64,000 bases of DNA, taken from contig JAPLSA010000028.1 in assembly GCA_026398815.1 (NCBI GenBank), positions 62,001-126,000 on the forward strand. The letters are read 5' to 3'. Both the position numbers and the translations under genes were made by a program. Within the stretch, counting starts at the first letter, position 1, and each line of letters opens with the position of its first letter. Positions 29,096-37,820 of this stretch are shown piece after piece. This DNA comes from Gammaproteobacteria bacterium. GTDB taxonomy: Bacteria > Pseudomonadota > Gammaproteobacteria > Nevskiales > Nevskiaceae. A model generated the notes under the pieces. The model saw only the letters and a program-made list of their open reading frames with translations, ran no database searches and was not told where the DNA came from.

Positions 29096-31851
29096 ATTTC
29101 TTCTCCGAGTACGAGTTGACGCCAGCGGGCCGCCACCGCCGCCCGTTCCGCAGCGAAGTCTGCCTGATCGGCCAGCCCGTCGGCCTGCTGCAGCGCGCGT
29201 CGGTGCAGCCAGCCCCGGTAGGCGCGCGTGGCGCGCAGCAGGTCGTCCTTCTGCTCGGCGGTGATCCGTCCCGCTTCGGCCAGCGCTTCCAGCTGCCGCC
29301 AGTTGTCGGTGTACTCGACCAGGCTGGCAGCGCCGTGGGCATCGCGCAGCACCAGGAACTGGGTCAGGAATTCGGCGTCGATCAGCCCGCCTTCGGCCTG
29401 CTTCACGTCCCACTTGCCGGCCGCCCGCTTTTCCAGGTTGCTGCGCATCTTGGTCCGCATGTCGACCACTTCGCGGCGCAGCGTGTCGGCGTCGCGGACG
29501 CGCATCAGCACCTCTAGGCGCAGCGCGGTGATCGCCGCGCACAGCGCCGCATCGCCAACCACCGCGCGGGCGCGCAGGAAGGCCTGGTGCTCCCAGGTCC
29601 AGGCCGAATCGCGCTGATAGCGGGCGAAGCTGGCCAGCCCGCTGACCACCATCCCGGAGTTGCCGCTCGGCCGCAGCTGCAGGTCGACCTCGTAGGCGCG
29701 GCCGGCCGGCGTGTGAGTGGCCAGGTAATGGACGATGCGCTGGCCGAGGCGGGCGAAGAACTGGGCGTTGCTGATCGGCTTCGGGCCGCCGGTCGGGGCG
29801 TCCGGCTGGTCGCAGTCGTAGACGAACACCAGGTCGAGATCGGAGCCGTAGCCCAGTTCGAGCGAGCCGAACTTGCCGTAGCCGAGGATCACGAAGCCGG
29901 CCGGGCTGCCGTCGGCATTGACCGGCGCGCCGTGCGCCTCGGCCAGCTGCGCCCGCGCGGCGGCGACAGTGCGGGCCAGGATCGCTTCGGCCAGCCAGGT
30001 CAGGCGGTCGCTGACCTGCACCAGCGGCAGGCTGCCGGACAGGTCGCAGGCGGCAATCCGCAAGGTCATCTCCTGCCGGTAACGGCGCAGCAGCTCCATC
30101 TGCGCTTCCATGTCGTCGGCGGCGATCCGCTCGAAGCGGGTGTCGAGCTCGTCGTGCAGCTGCTGGCGGCTCGGCGTTTCGGCGGCCAGCCTGGGGTCGA
30201 GCAGCGCATCGAGCAGCGCCGGCGTGCGCGCCAGCAGCGCGGTCAGCCAGGGGCTCGCCGCGCACAGCCGGACCAGCTGCGCGCGAGCCACTCCGGAGTC
30301 GCGCAGCAGGATCAGGTACGGGCTGCGGCCAAGGATCGCGGCGATCACTTCCAGCGCGCGCACCGCCGCCGTCGCCGGGTCCGGCTGGCGCGCCGCCTCG
30401 TCGAGCAGCAGCGGCAGCAGGCTGCGCAGCCGCGCCTGCGAGGGATCGGACAGCGTGCGCATCAGCCGCGACTGGCGCAGGTCGGCCAGCGCCTTGGCGA
30501 CTGCCACCGTGCCGCTGCCGAAGCCGCGCGCGCCGAGCGCCGCTTCGGATTCGACCGCGACATCCCAGGCCTCGTTGGCGCCGGCGTCGAAGGCCGGCGT
30601 CGCCGCCGGCGTCTCGGCTTCGGCGAACAGCCGCTCGAACTCGCGGCGCACGAAGGCCCGCGCCGCTTCGATCGGCGCCAGCGCCGTCGCGTAATCCGGC
30701 GCACCGAGCGCAGCGGCGAACGCGGCGCGGGCGGCGTCATCGGTCGGCAGCCGGTGGGTCTGCAGGTCGCCGTGCAGCTGCACGGCGTTCTCGGCGCGGC
30801 GCAGCAGCACGTAGGCCTCGTCGAGCGCCCGGGCCGTGTCGGCCGGCAGCAGGCCGCTGCTGCCGAGCGTGCGCAGCACCGGCCGCAGCCGGGCGTCGCG
30901 CAGCCGCGCGTCCTGCCCGCCCCGGGTCAGCTGGAACAGCTGGACGATGAACTCGACCTCGCGGATGCCGCCGGGGCCGAGCTTCAGGTTGTCGGCCGCA
31001 CCCTTGGCCTGGGCATCGCGGTCGATCAGGCCTTTCAGCTCGCGCAGGCTGTTGATCGCGCCGTAGTCGAGATAGCGGCGGTAGACGAACGGCCGCAGGT
31101 GGTCGAGCAGCATCTGCCCGGCCGCGCGATCACCGGCGCAGCTGCGCGCCTTGACCATCGCGTAGCGCTCCCATTCGCGGCCGTGGGTCTGGTAGTAGTC
31201 CTCCATGCCGCTCATCGATGCCGCATGCGGGCCGACGCTGCCGAACGGCCGCAGCAGGGTGTCGACGCGGAACACGAAGCCGTCCTCGGTCGGCGTCGCC
31301 AGCAGCCGAGCGCTGTCGCGGGCCAGCTTCGCGAAGTACTCCTCGTTGCTGATGCCGCGCGTGCCGTCGGTGTCGCCGTTGGCGGTGTAGCCGAAGATCA
31401 GGTCGATATCGGAGGAGAAGTTCAGCTCGCAGCCGCCGAGCTTGCCCATGCCGAGCACGAACGGCGTGGCGAGCCGGCCATCGGCCTCGCGCGGCTGGCC
31501 GTGGCGGGCCCGCAGGCCGCGCGCCACGAAGGCCATCGCGGCGTCGATCGCGGCATCGGCCAGCGCCGACAGATCGGCCAGCGTCTCGTCGAGCCCGGCC
31601 AGTGCTCCGATGTCACGCACCGCGATCCGCGCCAGCTCGCGATTGCGGAAGCGACGCAGTTCGCGCATCAGCGCCGCTTCGTCACCGAGGCCGTCGAGCG
31701 CGGCGCCGAGCCGCTCGGCCACCACCGGCAACTGGCGTTCGAAGCTGCCGTCCGACCACGCGGCTTCCGCCCAGTCGGCCTGGCGGCGGAACACGCCGGC
31801 GATGAACGGGCTGGCCGCGAGCACGCGGGTTTTCAGGTCGGCGTCGGACAT
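29092..31851 (-). CDS. glnE: GlnE, bifunctional glutamine synthetase adenylyl-transferase/removase
   Basis: GlnE adds and removes AMP on glutamine synthetase in response to PII. Two nucleotidyltransferase domains are seen, each followed by a helical GlnD-PII-like region: the removase site [11 protein letters not shown] in the N-terminal half and the transferase site [13 protein letters not shown] in the C-terminal half. The length of 919 residues is close to the E. coli 946. ATG 31851 ([10 protein letters not shown]) is preferred; another Met eight codons upstream is possible. It overlaps hldD. Confidence 0.95.
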   Translation of the reverse strand: MSDADLKTRVLAASPFIAGVFRRQADWAEAAWSDGSFERQLPVVAERLGAALDGLGDEAALMRELRRFRNRELARIAVRDIGALAGLDETLADLSALADAAIDAAMAFVARGLRARHGQPREADGRLATPFVLGMGKLGGCELNFSSDIDLIFGYTANGDTDGTRGISNEEYFAKLARDSARLLATPTEDGFVFRVDTLLRPFGSVGPHAASMSGMEDYYQTHGREWERYAMVKARSCAGDRAAGQMLLDHLRPFVYRRYLDYGAINSLRELKGLIDRDAQAKGAADNLKLGPGGIREVEFIVQLFQLTRGGQDARLRDARLRPVLRTLGSSGLLPADTARALDEAYVLLRRAENAVQLHGDLQTHRLPTDDAARAAFAAALGAPDYATALAPIEAARAFVRREFERLFAEAETPAATPAFDAGANEAWDVAVESEAALGARGFGSGTVAVAKALADLRQSRLMRTLSDPSQARLRSLLPLLLDEAARQPDPATAAVRALEVIAAILGRSPYLILLRDSGVARAQLVRLCAASPWLTALLARTPALLDALLDPRLAAETPSRQQLHDELDTRFERIAADDMEAQMELLRRYRQEMTLRIAACDLSGSLPLVQVSDRLTWLAEAILARTVAAARAQLAEAHGAPVNADGSPAGFVILGYGKFGSLELGYGSDLDLVFVYDCDQPDAPTGGPKPISNAQFFARLGQRIVHYLATHTPAGRAYEVDLQLRPSGNSGMVVSGLASFARYQRDSAWTWEHQAFLRARAVVGDAALCAAITALRLEVLMRVRDADTLRREVVDMRTKMRSNLEKRAAGKWDVKQAEGGLIDAEFLTQFLVLRDAHGAASLVEYTDNWRQLEALAEAGRITAEQKDDLLRATRAYRGWLHRRALQQADGLADQADFAAERAAVAARWRQLVLGEEM

Positions 31852-31972
31852 GGGCGGGCGGGGCAGGCGCTGCATCAATTTGGGGCAGCGAGTGTAGCGC
31901 CGGGCATCGACGGCGCCGCCGGCACCCGCTTCGTGCGAAATTGCGCGCCTTCGCAGCAAGCTCCATCGACGC

Positions 31973-33223
31973 ATGAGCAACACCCGCAACAGCGACATCC
32001 TGATTCTCGGCGGCGGCATCATCGGCCTGAGCGTGGCGCTGGCCTGCCTGCGCGCCGGCCGCGGCGTCACCATCCTCGAGCAGAAGACCGCCGGCAGCGC
32101 CGCCAGCCACGGCAACTGCGGCACCATCACGCCCAGCCACATGCCGCTGCATGCGCCCGGCACGCTGATCAAGGGGCTGAAGTGGATGCTCAGGGCCGAC
32201 GCGCCGCTGCGCATCAAGCCGAGCCTGGATCCGGCCCTGATCGGCTGGCTGCTGCGCTTCGCGCGGCTGTGCAACGCGCGGGACTTCCGCGCCACGGCGG
32301 AAGTGAAGGCGAAGCTGCTGCTGGCGTCGCGCGCGCGGCTGGAACAGCTGATCGCCGCCGAGGGTCTGCAGTGCGAGTTCGAGCGCAGCGGCACCCTTTA
32401 TGTCTACCGCGATCCGGCCAGCTTCGCGGCGGCGGCCGGCGATGCCGCGCTGCTGCCGGAACTGGGGATGGTCTGCGACACGCTGGACGGCGATCAGGTG
32501 CGGGCGCTGGAGCCGGCGCTGAATGCCTCGGTGATCGGCGCCCACTTCCATCCTGGCGATGCGCGGCTGCGTCCGAGCACCTATGCCGCCGAGCTGGCCC
32601 GGGTGGTGCGCGCTGCCGGCGGCGTGATCGAGGAGCAGACCGCCATCGACGGCATCGCCACCCATGCCGGGCGGGTGGTCCATGTCGACACCGCGCGCGG
32701 CCGGCACGCCGGCCGGGACGTGGTGCTGGCGCTCGGTGCCTGGTCGCCGCTGCTAGGGCGCCAGCTCGGCCTGAAGATCCCGATCCAGCCCGGCAAGGGC
32801 TACTCGATCACCTACAGCCGGCCGCAGCGGGCGCCAGTGATTCCGATGGTGCTGAAGGAGCGCAGCGTCTGCGTGACTGCCTGGGGCTCCGGCTACCGGC
32901 TCGGCAGCACGATGGAATTCGCGGGTTACGACACGCGCCTGAACCGGGTGCGGCTCGACGCGCTGGCGCGTGGCGCGGCCGAGTACCTGCACGAGCCGGT
33001 CGGGCCGAAGGTCGAGGAGGAATGGTTCGGCTGGCGGCCGATGACGCCGGACGATCTGCCGATCATCGGCCGCGCGCCGGGTCTGGCCAATCTGACGCTC
33101 GCCACAGGTCATGGCATGCTGGGCGTGAGTCTGTCGGCGATCACCGGCCAGCTGGTCAGCGAATTGCTGACCAGCCGACCGCCGTCGCTGGACCTCGCGC
33201 CATACGCGGCAAGCCGTTTTTGA
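31973..33223 (+). CDS. DadA-like FAD-dependent D-amino acid dehydrogenase
   Basis: The 416-residue DAO-family flavoprotein has the FAD motif GGGIIGLSVA at 13-22, QPGKGYSITY and the C-terminal ATGHGMLGVSLS that closes over the flavin. Such enzymes oxidise D-amino acids to keto acids and pass electrons to the respiratory chain. No alr or Lrp-type gene is adjacent, so the substrate is open; deamination of proline derivatives is an alternative. Confidence 0.87.
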   Translation: MSNTRNSDILILGGGIIGLSVALACLRAGRGVTILEQKTAGSAASHGNCGTITPSHMPLHAPGTLIKGLKWMLRADAPLRIKPSLDPALIGWLLRFARLCNARDFRATAEVKAKLLLASRARLEQLIAAEGLQCEFERSGTLYVYRDPASFAAAAGDAALLPELGMVCDTLDGDQVRALEPALNASVIGAHFHPGDARLRPSTYAAELARVVRAAGGVIEEQTAIDGIATHAGRVVHVDTARGRHAGRDVVLALGAWSPLLGRQLGLKIPIQPGKGYSITYSRPQRAPVIPMVLKERSVCVTAWGSGYRLGSTMEFAGYDTRLNRVRLDALARGAAEYLHEPVGPKVEEEWFGWRPMTPDDLPIIGRAPGLANLTLATGHGMLGVSLSAITGQLVSELLTSRPPSLDLAPYAASRF

Positions 33224-33324
33224 ACGCCGCGGCGCGCCGCTCGACGGCTCGTTAATGAGGGGCTGACCCGCTGGTCGGAATACATCACACCGACAGTCGG
33301 GAAAGCGCGCTGATCGCCAATATT

Positions 33325-33353
33325 TTGACCTTGGCGGGTTCGATCGCTGAAAC
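33325..33353 (+). promoter_or_regulatory. Candidate promoter of the first OmpA-like gene
   Basis: TTGACC, a 17-nt spacer and TGAAAC lie about 73 nt before the ATG in an AT-richer patch. The -35 is good (5/6) and the -10 weak. The -35 and next bases (TTGACCTTGG) recur before the second OmpA-like gene. Confidence 0.35.
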
Positions 33354-33426
33354 TTCACATTCGGGCATGAAAACGGCGTGTGCAACAGCTGATTCCCGAC
33401 CCTAGAACTCCAACGGACTTTCGCAA

Positions 33427-34518
33427 ATGCTCAAGACTCTCGTGGCGCTGGCAGTGGTCGGTACCGCCGGTGCAGCGCTGGCCCAGGATGATCAGCCGGT
33501 CACCCGCGATCGCGTCGTCTACAACTCGAACGATTACGTCAGCCTGATCGGCAATCTCGCCATTCCGGACAGCGGTCGGGGCACCGACACCTTCGGCGGC
33601 AACGTCACCTTCATCTTCGGCAACCAGATTCACGAGAACATCTCGATCGAAGGCCGCTTCACCGCAGCCCTGCTGGAAACCGGCCGCGGCAAGGGCACGG
33701 ACTTCTACCAGTACACCGGCGGCCTCGATGTCAGCTTCAGCCCGTACGACCGCCGCGACGAACGCGCGCTGACGCCGTTCGCGCTGATCGGCATCCTGAC
33801 CACCGCTGACGACGTGGCACCGAACAACCGCGACGACAGCTCGATCGGCGGCAACGTCGGCCTCGGCTTCGTCACCAAGCCGCTGTTCCACAACCTGCGG
33901 CTGCGCGCCGAAGGCCGCTACACCTACTCCAGCTTCGAAAGCGGCTACCACGACTACAGCGTCGGCTTCGGTTTCGAGCTGCCGCTCGGCCGCGACCATG
34001 AACAGCTGACGGTCATCCCGGCCAAGATCGAGACCCGGGTGGTCGAGATCGTCAAGTCGGTGCCGCGCCAGATCATCGACACCGACGGCGACACCGTCGA
34101 AGACGCGCAGGACCAGTGCCCGGGTACGCCGAAGGGCGTGCGGGTCGACGCTGCCGGCTGTGTGCTGCCGGGCCAGCTGCTCAGCCTGCGTCCGATCACC
34201 TTCGAAGCCAACGAAGCACGCCTGCGGCCGAACGCCCAGTCGGCGCTCGACGTGATCGCCCGCGGCCTGATCGCCCAGCCGGCGCTGAAGGTCGAGGTCG
34301 GCGGCCATGCATCGCTGACCGGTTCGGCCGAGGAGACGCAGGAACTCTCGCAGCAGCGTGCCGACTCGGTCCGCGCCTACCTGATCGAAAAGGGCGTGTC
34401 GCCGGATCAGCTGATCGCGACCGGCTACGGCAAGAAGCAGCCGAAGGTGCGCCGCGAGCGCAACGACGACGACCGCACGCTGAACCGCCGCGTCGAATTC
34501 CGCGTCATCAGCCGCTGA
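33427..34518 (+). CDS. OmpA-family outer-membrane protein with TSP3 hinge (paralogue 1)
   Basis: The 363-residue protein has a signal peptide to ALA-Q (19/20), a beta-barrel-like N-terminal domain to about residue 190, a thrombospondin-3-type calcium motif (DTDGDTVEDAQDQCPGTP) around 219-236 with two cysteines, and an OmpA C-terminal domain. In that domain the usual GHTD is GHAS at 293-296, so the Asp that contacts diaminopimelate is missing, while the Arg of QQRADSV remains. It is paralogous to the next gene and opens a cluster of surface proteins. Confidence 0.88.
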   Translation: MLKTLVALAVVGTAGAALAQDDQPVTRDRVVYNSNDYVSLIGNLAIPDSGRGTDTFGGNVTFIFGNQIHENISIEGRFTAALLETGRGKGTDFYQYTGGLDVSFSPYDRRDERALTPFALIGILTTADDVAPNNRDDSSIGGNVGLGFVTKPLFHNLRLRAEGRYTYSSFESGYHDYSVGFGFELPLGRDHEQLTVIPAKIETRVVEIVKSVPRQIIDTDGDTVEDAQDQCPGTPKGVRVDAAGCVLPGQLLSLRPITFEANEARLRPNAQSALDVIARGLIAQPALKVEVGGHASLTGSAEETQELSQQRADSVRAYLIEKGVSPDQLIATGYGKKQPKVRRERNDDDRTLNRRVEFRVISR

Positions 34519-34822
34519 TCGCGGACTCCCCTGCCCGGCGACCGGTGATCCGGCAGTCGGGCAGGGGATCAAGAATCAAGGCTGGACGGAGGTTGCGGCA
34601 GGGCGGGGCTTTCTTGCTTTTCCGCCGCTGTCCGATCCCCGGAAGCCTGCAACAACATGCTGATTCAATTGTAGAAATCACACCATCTCATCGACGGCGA
34701 GTTGATTTTTTCGAATTGACTTTGGGGAGGCGGGCCAGCATTCTGCCCGCAAGTTTTGCGCCCGGTCACCCGCGGTGCTCGTTCGTACGGTCGATCCAGT
34801 TCAGGGGCAAGGAAACATACTT
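34519..34822 (+). other. 304-nt intergenic region between the two OmpA-like genes
   Basis: This is the longest gap in the window. It contains an AT-rich island (about 34655-34720), a candidate promoter at 34716-34744 and the ribosome site AAGGA before ATG 34823. A weak inverted repeat of the preceding gene's end (TGCCCGGCGACC, GGGCAGGGG) may end transcription. I see no further gene in it. Confidence 0.6.
34716..34744 (+). promoter_or_regulatory. Candidate promoter of the second OmpA-like gene and lipoprotein genes
   Basis: TTGACT, a 17-nt spacer and CATTCT, about 79 nt before the ATG. The -35 is close to consensus and the -10 weak. Its TTGACTTTGG start resembles the element before paralogue 1. 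Confidence 0.4.
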
Positions 34823-35890
34823 ATGCGCAAGGCTTTGATTGCAGCGGCAGTGCTGTCCAGCGGTGGCGCGCACGCGCATGGCAATAACGATATCGGCCAG
34901 CACGAATACATCAGCATCCTGCCGAGCTACGAATACGACGACAAGGAGCGCACCGGCAAGCGTCGCTTCAGCGGCGGTGCCTCGCTGATCTACGGTCATT
35001 CGTTCGCGAACAATCTCGGGGTCGAGCTGAACGCCAACTTCGGCCTGTTCGAGACCGGCAAGGGCAACGGCACCGATTTCTACCGCTACAGCGGCACCGC
35101 CGATCTGGTTTACACCTTCAACGATCGCAACGGTCCGGCGCTGCTGCATCCGTTCGTGCTGGTCGGTGTCGGCGGCGCCTACAACGACGTAACCCCTGAT
35201 TCCCGCGACGCCGCCAGCCTGCTCTACGGCGGTGGCGCTGGCGTGGTGACCCGCGACCTCTACCACGGCCTGCGCGTCCGCGCGGAAGGCCGCTACGTGC
35301 GCGACGAGTTCGGCCCCGGCTACGGCGATGTCCGCGCCTCGCTCGGCATCGAGATCGCCCTCGGCCGCGCCGTCGCCCGCACCATCGAGGCGCCGGCACC
35401 GCCGCCGCAGATCATCGAAGTGGTCAAGGAAGTCCCGCGTCCGTTCGTCGACACCGACGGCGACACCGTGCCGGATGAACGCGACAAGTGCCCGGATACC
35501 CCGCTGGGCCTGAAGGTCGACTCCGACGGCTGCGTCATCCCTGACCAGGTCATCGAGCTGAAGGGTGTGACCTTCGAGTTCAACAAGACGCGCCTGACGC
35601 CGAACGCGGAAGTCGTGCTCGACACCGTGGTCAAGGCCTTCATCGGCCAGTCGGGCCTGAAGGTCGAGATCGGCGGCCACACCGACTCGCGCGGTTCCGA
35701 CGCCTACAACCAGAAGCTGTCGCAGGGCCGTGCGGATTCCGTCCGCAACTACCTGATCTCGAGGGGCGCACGGCCGGATCAGCTGACTGCGGTCGGCTAC
35801 GGCGAAAGCCAGCTGCTGATCAATCCGGAGACCAACGATGACGACTACGAGCTGAACCGTCGCGTCGAATTCAAGGTCGTCGGCAATTGA
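34823..35890 (+). CDS. OmpA-family outer-membrane protein with TSP3 hinge (paralogue 2)
   Basis: The 355-residue protein has a short signal peptide (to AHA), a barrel-like domain, the calcium motif DTDGDTVPDERDKCPDTP with two cysteines, and a complete OmpA domain (GGHTDSRGSDAYNQKLSQGR) able to bind peptidoglycan. Overall it is laid out like paralogue 1. ATG 34823 is chosen over an in-frame GTG at 34775 because the signal peptide begins there and AAGGA stands nine bases before it. Three lipoprotein genes follow directly, the first beginning 38 nt after this stop. Confidence 0.9.
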   Translation: MRKALIAAAVLSSGGAHAHGNNDIGQHEYISILPSYEYDDKERTGKRRFSGGASLIYGHSFANNLGVELNANFGLFETGKGNGTDFYRYSGTADLVYTFNDRNGPALLHPFVLVGVGGAYNDVTPDSRDAASLLYGGGAGVVTRDLYHGLRVRAEGRYVRDEFGPGYGDVRASLGIEIALGRAVARTIEAPAPPPQIIEVVKEVPRPFVDTDGDTVPDERDKCPDTPLGLKVDSDGCVIPDQVIELKGVTFEFNKTRLTPNAEVVLDTVVKAFIGQSGLKVEIGGHTDSRGSDAYNQKLSQGRADSVRNYLISRGARPDQLTAVGYGESQLLINPETNDDDYELNRRVEFKVVGN

Positions 35891-35928
35891 TCGCCGCCAT
35901 CCGAACGAAGAATGCTATGGAGAACAGA

Positions 35929-36969
35929 GTGAACAAGTCCGCACTGCAGAAACGCCTGATTCCGATGGCGCTGGCGATGATGCTGTCCGGGGGCCTGACC
36001 GGTTGCGCCGATGACGCGAGCAATCTGATCGGCGGCACCACTTCCGGCACGACGGGCGGTTCCACCGGCGGCACGACTTCCGGAACCACGGCCGGTACCA
36101 CTGGCGGCACGACCTCGGGCACCACAGCCGGGACGACGGCCGGCACCACGGGCGGCGCCACCTCGGGGGACACCGGCGGCACGACCTCGGGCACCACGGC
36201 GGGCACCACCGGCGGCACCACCTCGGGCACGACGGCCGGTACCACTGGCGGCACGACCTCGGGTACCACGGCGGGCACCACCGGCGGCACCACCTCGGGT
36301 GACACCGGCGGCACGACGGCCGGCACCACCGGTGGCACGACCTCGGGGACCACGGCTGGCACCACCGGCGGCACCACGTCGGGGACCACGGGTGGCTCGA
36401 CCGGCGGCAGCACCACCGGCGGCGACATCGGCGGCATCGTCTGCAACCCGACGTCGGACACCTTCCGGCCGATCCGGCTGCCGAACGCTGCGGCCACGGG
36501 CCAGGTCAACGGCATCTGCCTGGGCTGCTCGGTTGCCAATCCGGAAAACACGATCGACGAAGATTTCACGACGATCTCCATGCTGATCACGCCGGTCGGT
36601 CTTCTGGCCGGCTCGCCGCAGCTGAACGTCATCGACACGGCGACCACCTACCCGGCAGGCCGTCGCGCCGGTTTCGTGATCTTCGATCCGGCCGGCGCGC
36701 TGCTGACCTTGGACCTGCTGCAGTCGGTGACCATCGTGGCCGCCAACAATGGCGATCCGGTCGATTCCGCCACCGTGCCGACCGGCATCTCGCTGGATCT
36801 GCTGGGCACGCCGATCCTCGGCACCGATGGCGCGCGCTTTGTCAGCTTCGTACCGGCCGCGAACTTCAACGAACTGCGCCTCACCTACCGCGGCGCGCTG
36901 GCCACCGCCCTGCAGCAGATTGCCGTCGTCCAGGCCTGCGTGTCGGTCAACCCGGCCGTGCTGCCGTGA
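35929..36969 (+). CDS. Lipoprotein with Thr/Gly repeat stalk and four-Cys domain (paralogue A)
   Basis: A lipoprotein signal with C26 (SGGLTGC) is followed by CADDASNLI, a 131-residue stalk of GTTS/GTTA/GTTG quartets, and a C-terminal domain of about 180 residues. The domain holds an initial Cys (IVCNPTSD), GICLGCSV, NPENTIDEDFTT and a last Cys in QACVSV. Ala after the Cys favours outer-membrane sorting. I chose GTG 35929 because GGAG lies six bases upstream and the signal peptide then has normal length; an upstream ATG at 35917 and a TTG at 35887 are in frame. I do not recognise the domain as a named family. Confidence 0.8.
   Translation: MNKSALQKRLIPMALAMMLSGGLTGCADDASNLIGGTTSGTTGGSTGGTTSGTTAGTTGGTTSGTTAGTTAGTTGGATSGDTGGTTSGTTAGTTGGTTSGTTAGTTGGTTSGTTAGTTGGTTSGDTGGTTAGTTGGTTSGTTAGTTGGTTSGTTGGSTGGSTTGGDIGGIVCNPTSDTFRPIRLPNAAATGQVNGICLGCSVANPENTIDEDFTTISMLITPVGLLAGSPQLNVIDTATTYPAGRRAGFVIFDPAGALLTLDLLQSVTIVAANNGDPVDSATVPTGISLDLLGTPILGTDGARFVSFVPAANFNELRLTYRGALATALQQIAVVQACVSVNPAVLP
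36031..36423 (+). repeat. In-frame tandem repeat encoding the Thr/Gly stalk of paralogue A
   Basis: About eleven copies of a degenerate 36-bp unit (twelve residues, three GTTx quartets with x = S, A, G). Individual quartets vary (GDTG, GSTG, GATSG). Copy number could change without shifting the frame. Confidence 0.85.
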
Positions 36970-36989
36970 TTGCTCCAAGGAATTCTCAG

Positions 36990-37820
36990 ATGAAGCGACT
37001 GATCGGCATCACCATGGCGCTCACGTTGGCCGGCGGCCTCGCCGGCTGTGCCGACGACGCCAGCAACCTGATTGGCGGGACCACGTCCGGCACGACCGGC
37101 GGTACCACCGGCGGCACGACCTCGGGAACCACCGCCGGCACCACGGGTGGCACCACTTCCGGAACCACGGCGGGTACCACGGGCGGCACCACGTCGGGAA
37201 CGACGGCGGGCACCACCGGCGGCACCACCTCGGGTGTCACAGGCGGCACGACCGGCGGCACGACCACCGGTGGCGACATCGGCGGCATCGTCTGCAACCC
37301 GACGTCCGACACCTTCCGCCCGATCCGTCAGCCGAACGCGGCGGCCACCGGCCAGACCAACGGCATCTGCATCGGCTGCTCGGTCGGCAATCCGGAAAAC
37401 GCCATTGACGACGACTTCACGACCGTTGCGGCGCTGAACACGCCGGTCGGCCTGCTGAGTGGTTCGTCGCAGCTGAACGTCATCGACACCGCCCAGACCT
37501 ACCCGGCAGGCCGCCGTGCCGGCTTCGTGGTGTTCGATCCGGCCGGCGCGCTGCTGACGCTGAACCTGCTGCAGTCGGTGTCGATCGTCGCCGCCAACAA
37601 CGGCATGCCGGTCGACATGGCCACGGTGCCGCCGCGTCTTGCGCTGGATCTGCTCGGCACCCGCATCATCGGCAACGAAGACGCGCAGTTCCTGAGCTTC
37701 GTGCCGACCGCCGAATTCAACGAACTGCGGCTGTCGTTCGGTGGCCTGCTTGGCAATGTGCTCGCCCAGCTCGGCGTCGTCCACGCCTGCGTTTCCGTGA
37801 ATCCTGCCGTACTGCCATGA
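36990..37820 (+). CDS. Lipoprotein with Thr/Gly repeat stalk and four-Cys domain (paralogue B)
   Basis: The layout is that of paralogue A, with lipobox Cys C20 (LAGGLAGC), CADDASNLI, a shorter 67-residue stalk, and a C-terminal domain close in sequence to A throughout (IVCNPTSDTFRPIR, GICIGCSVGNPENAIDDDF, HACVSVNPAVLP at the end). The ribosome site AAGGA precedes ATG 36990. It starts 20 nt after paralogue A and overlaps paralogue C by 4 nt, so the three are probably co-transcribed. Confidence 0.85.
   Translation: MKRLIGITMALTLAGGLAGCADDASNLIGGTTSGTTGGTTGGTTSGTTAGTTGGTTSGTTAGTTGGTTSGTTAGTTGGTTSGVTGGTTGGTTTGGDIGGIVCNPTSDTFRPIRQPNAAATGQTNGICIGCSVGNPENAIDDDFTTVAALNTPVGLLSGSSQLNVIDTAQTYPAGRRAGFVVFDPAGALLTLNLLQSVSIVAANNGMPVDMATVPPRLALDLLGTRIIGNEDAQFLSFVPTAEFNELRLSFGGLLGNVLAQLGVVHACVSVNPAVLP
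37074..37274 (+). repeat. In-frame tandem repeat encoding the Thr/Gly stalk of paralogue B
   Basis: The same 36-bp-unit repeat as in paralogue A with fewer copies (67 codons against 131). The different lengths in two close paralogues imply expansion or contraction since duplication. Confidence 0.85.

Noticed and set aside
29587-33255. A 1222-codon open frame antisense to glnE and running on into the DadA-like gene
   Set aside because: It lies opposite genes with full family similarity and has the Arg/Gln/Val-rich make-up of an antisense frame in G+C-rich DNA; no domain is visible.
35871-36647. A Pro/Val-repeat protein on the minus strand opposite lipoprotein A
   Set aside because: The PPVVPEV repeats are the reverse complement of the Thr/Gly repeat DNA. 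The plus frame has a lipobox and a ribosome site, so the minus frame is a shadow.
36031-37274. CRISPR array
   Set aside because: The repeats are contiguous, in frame and without unique spacers; they encode the lipoprotein stalks.
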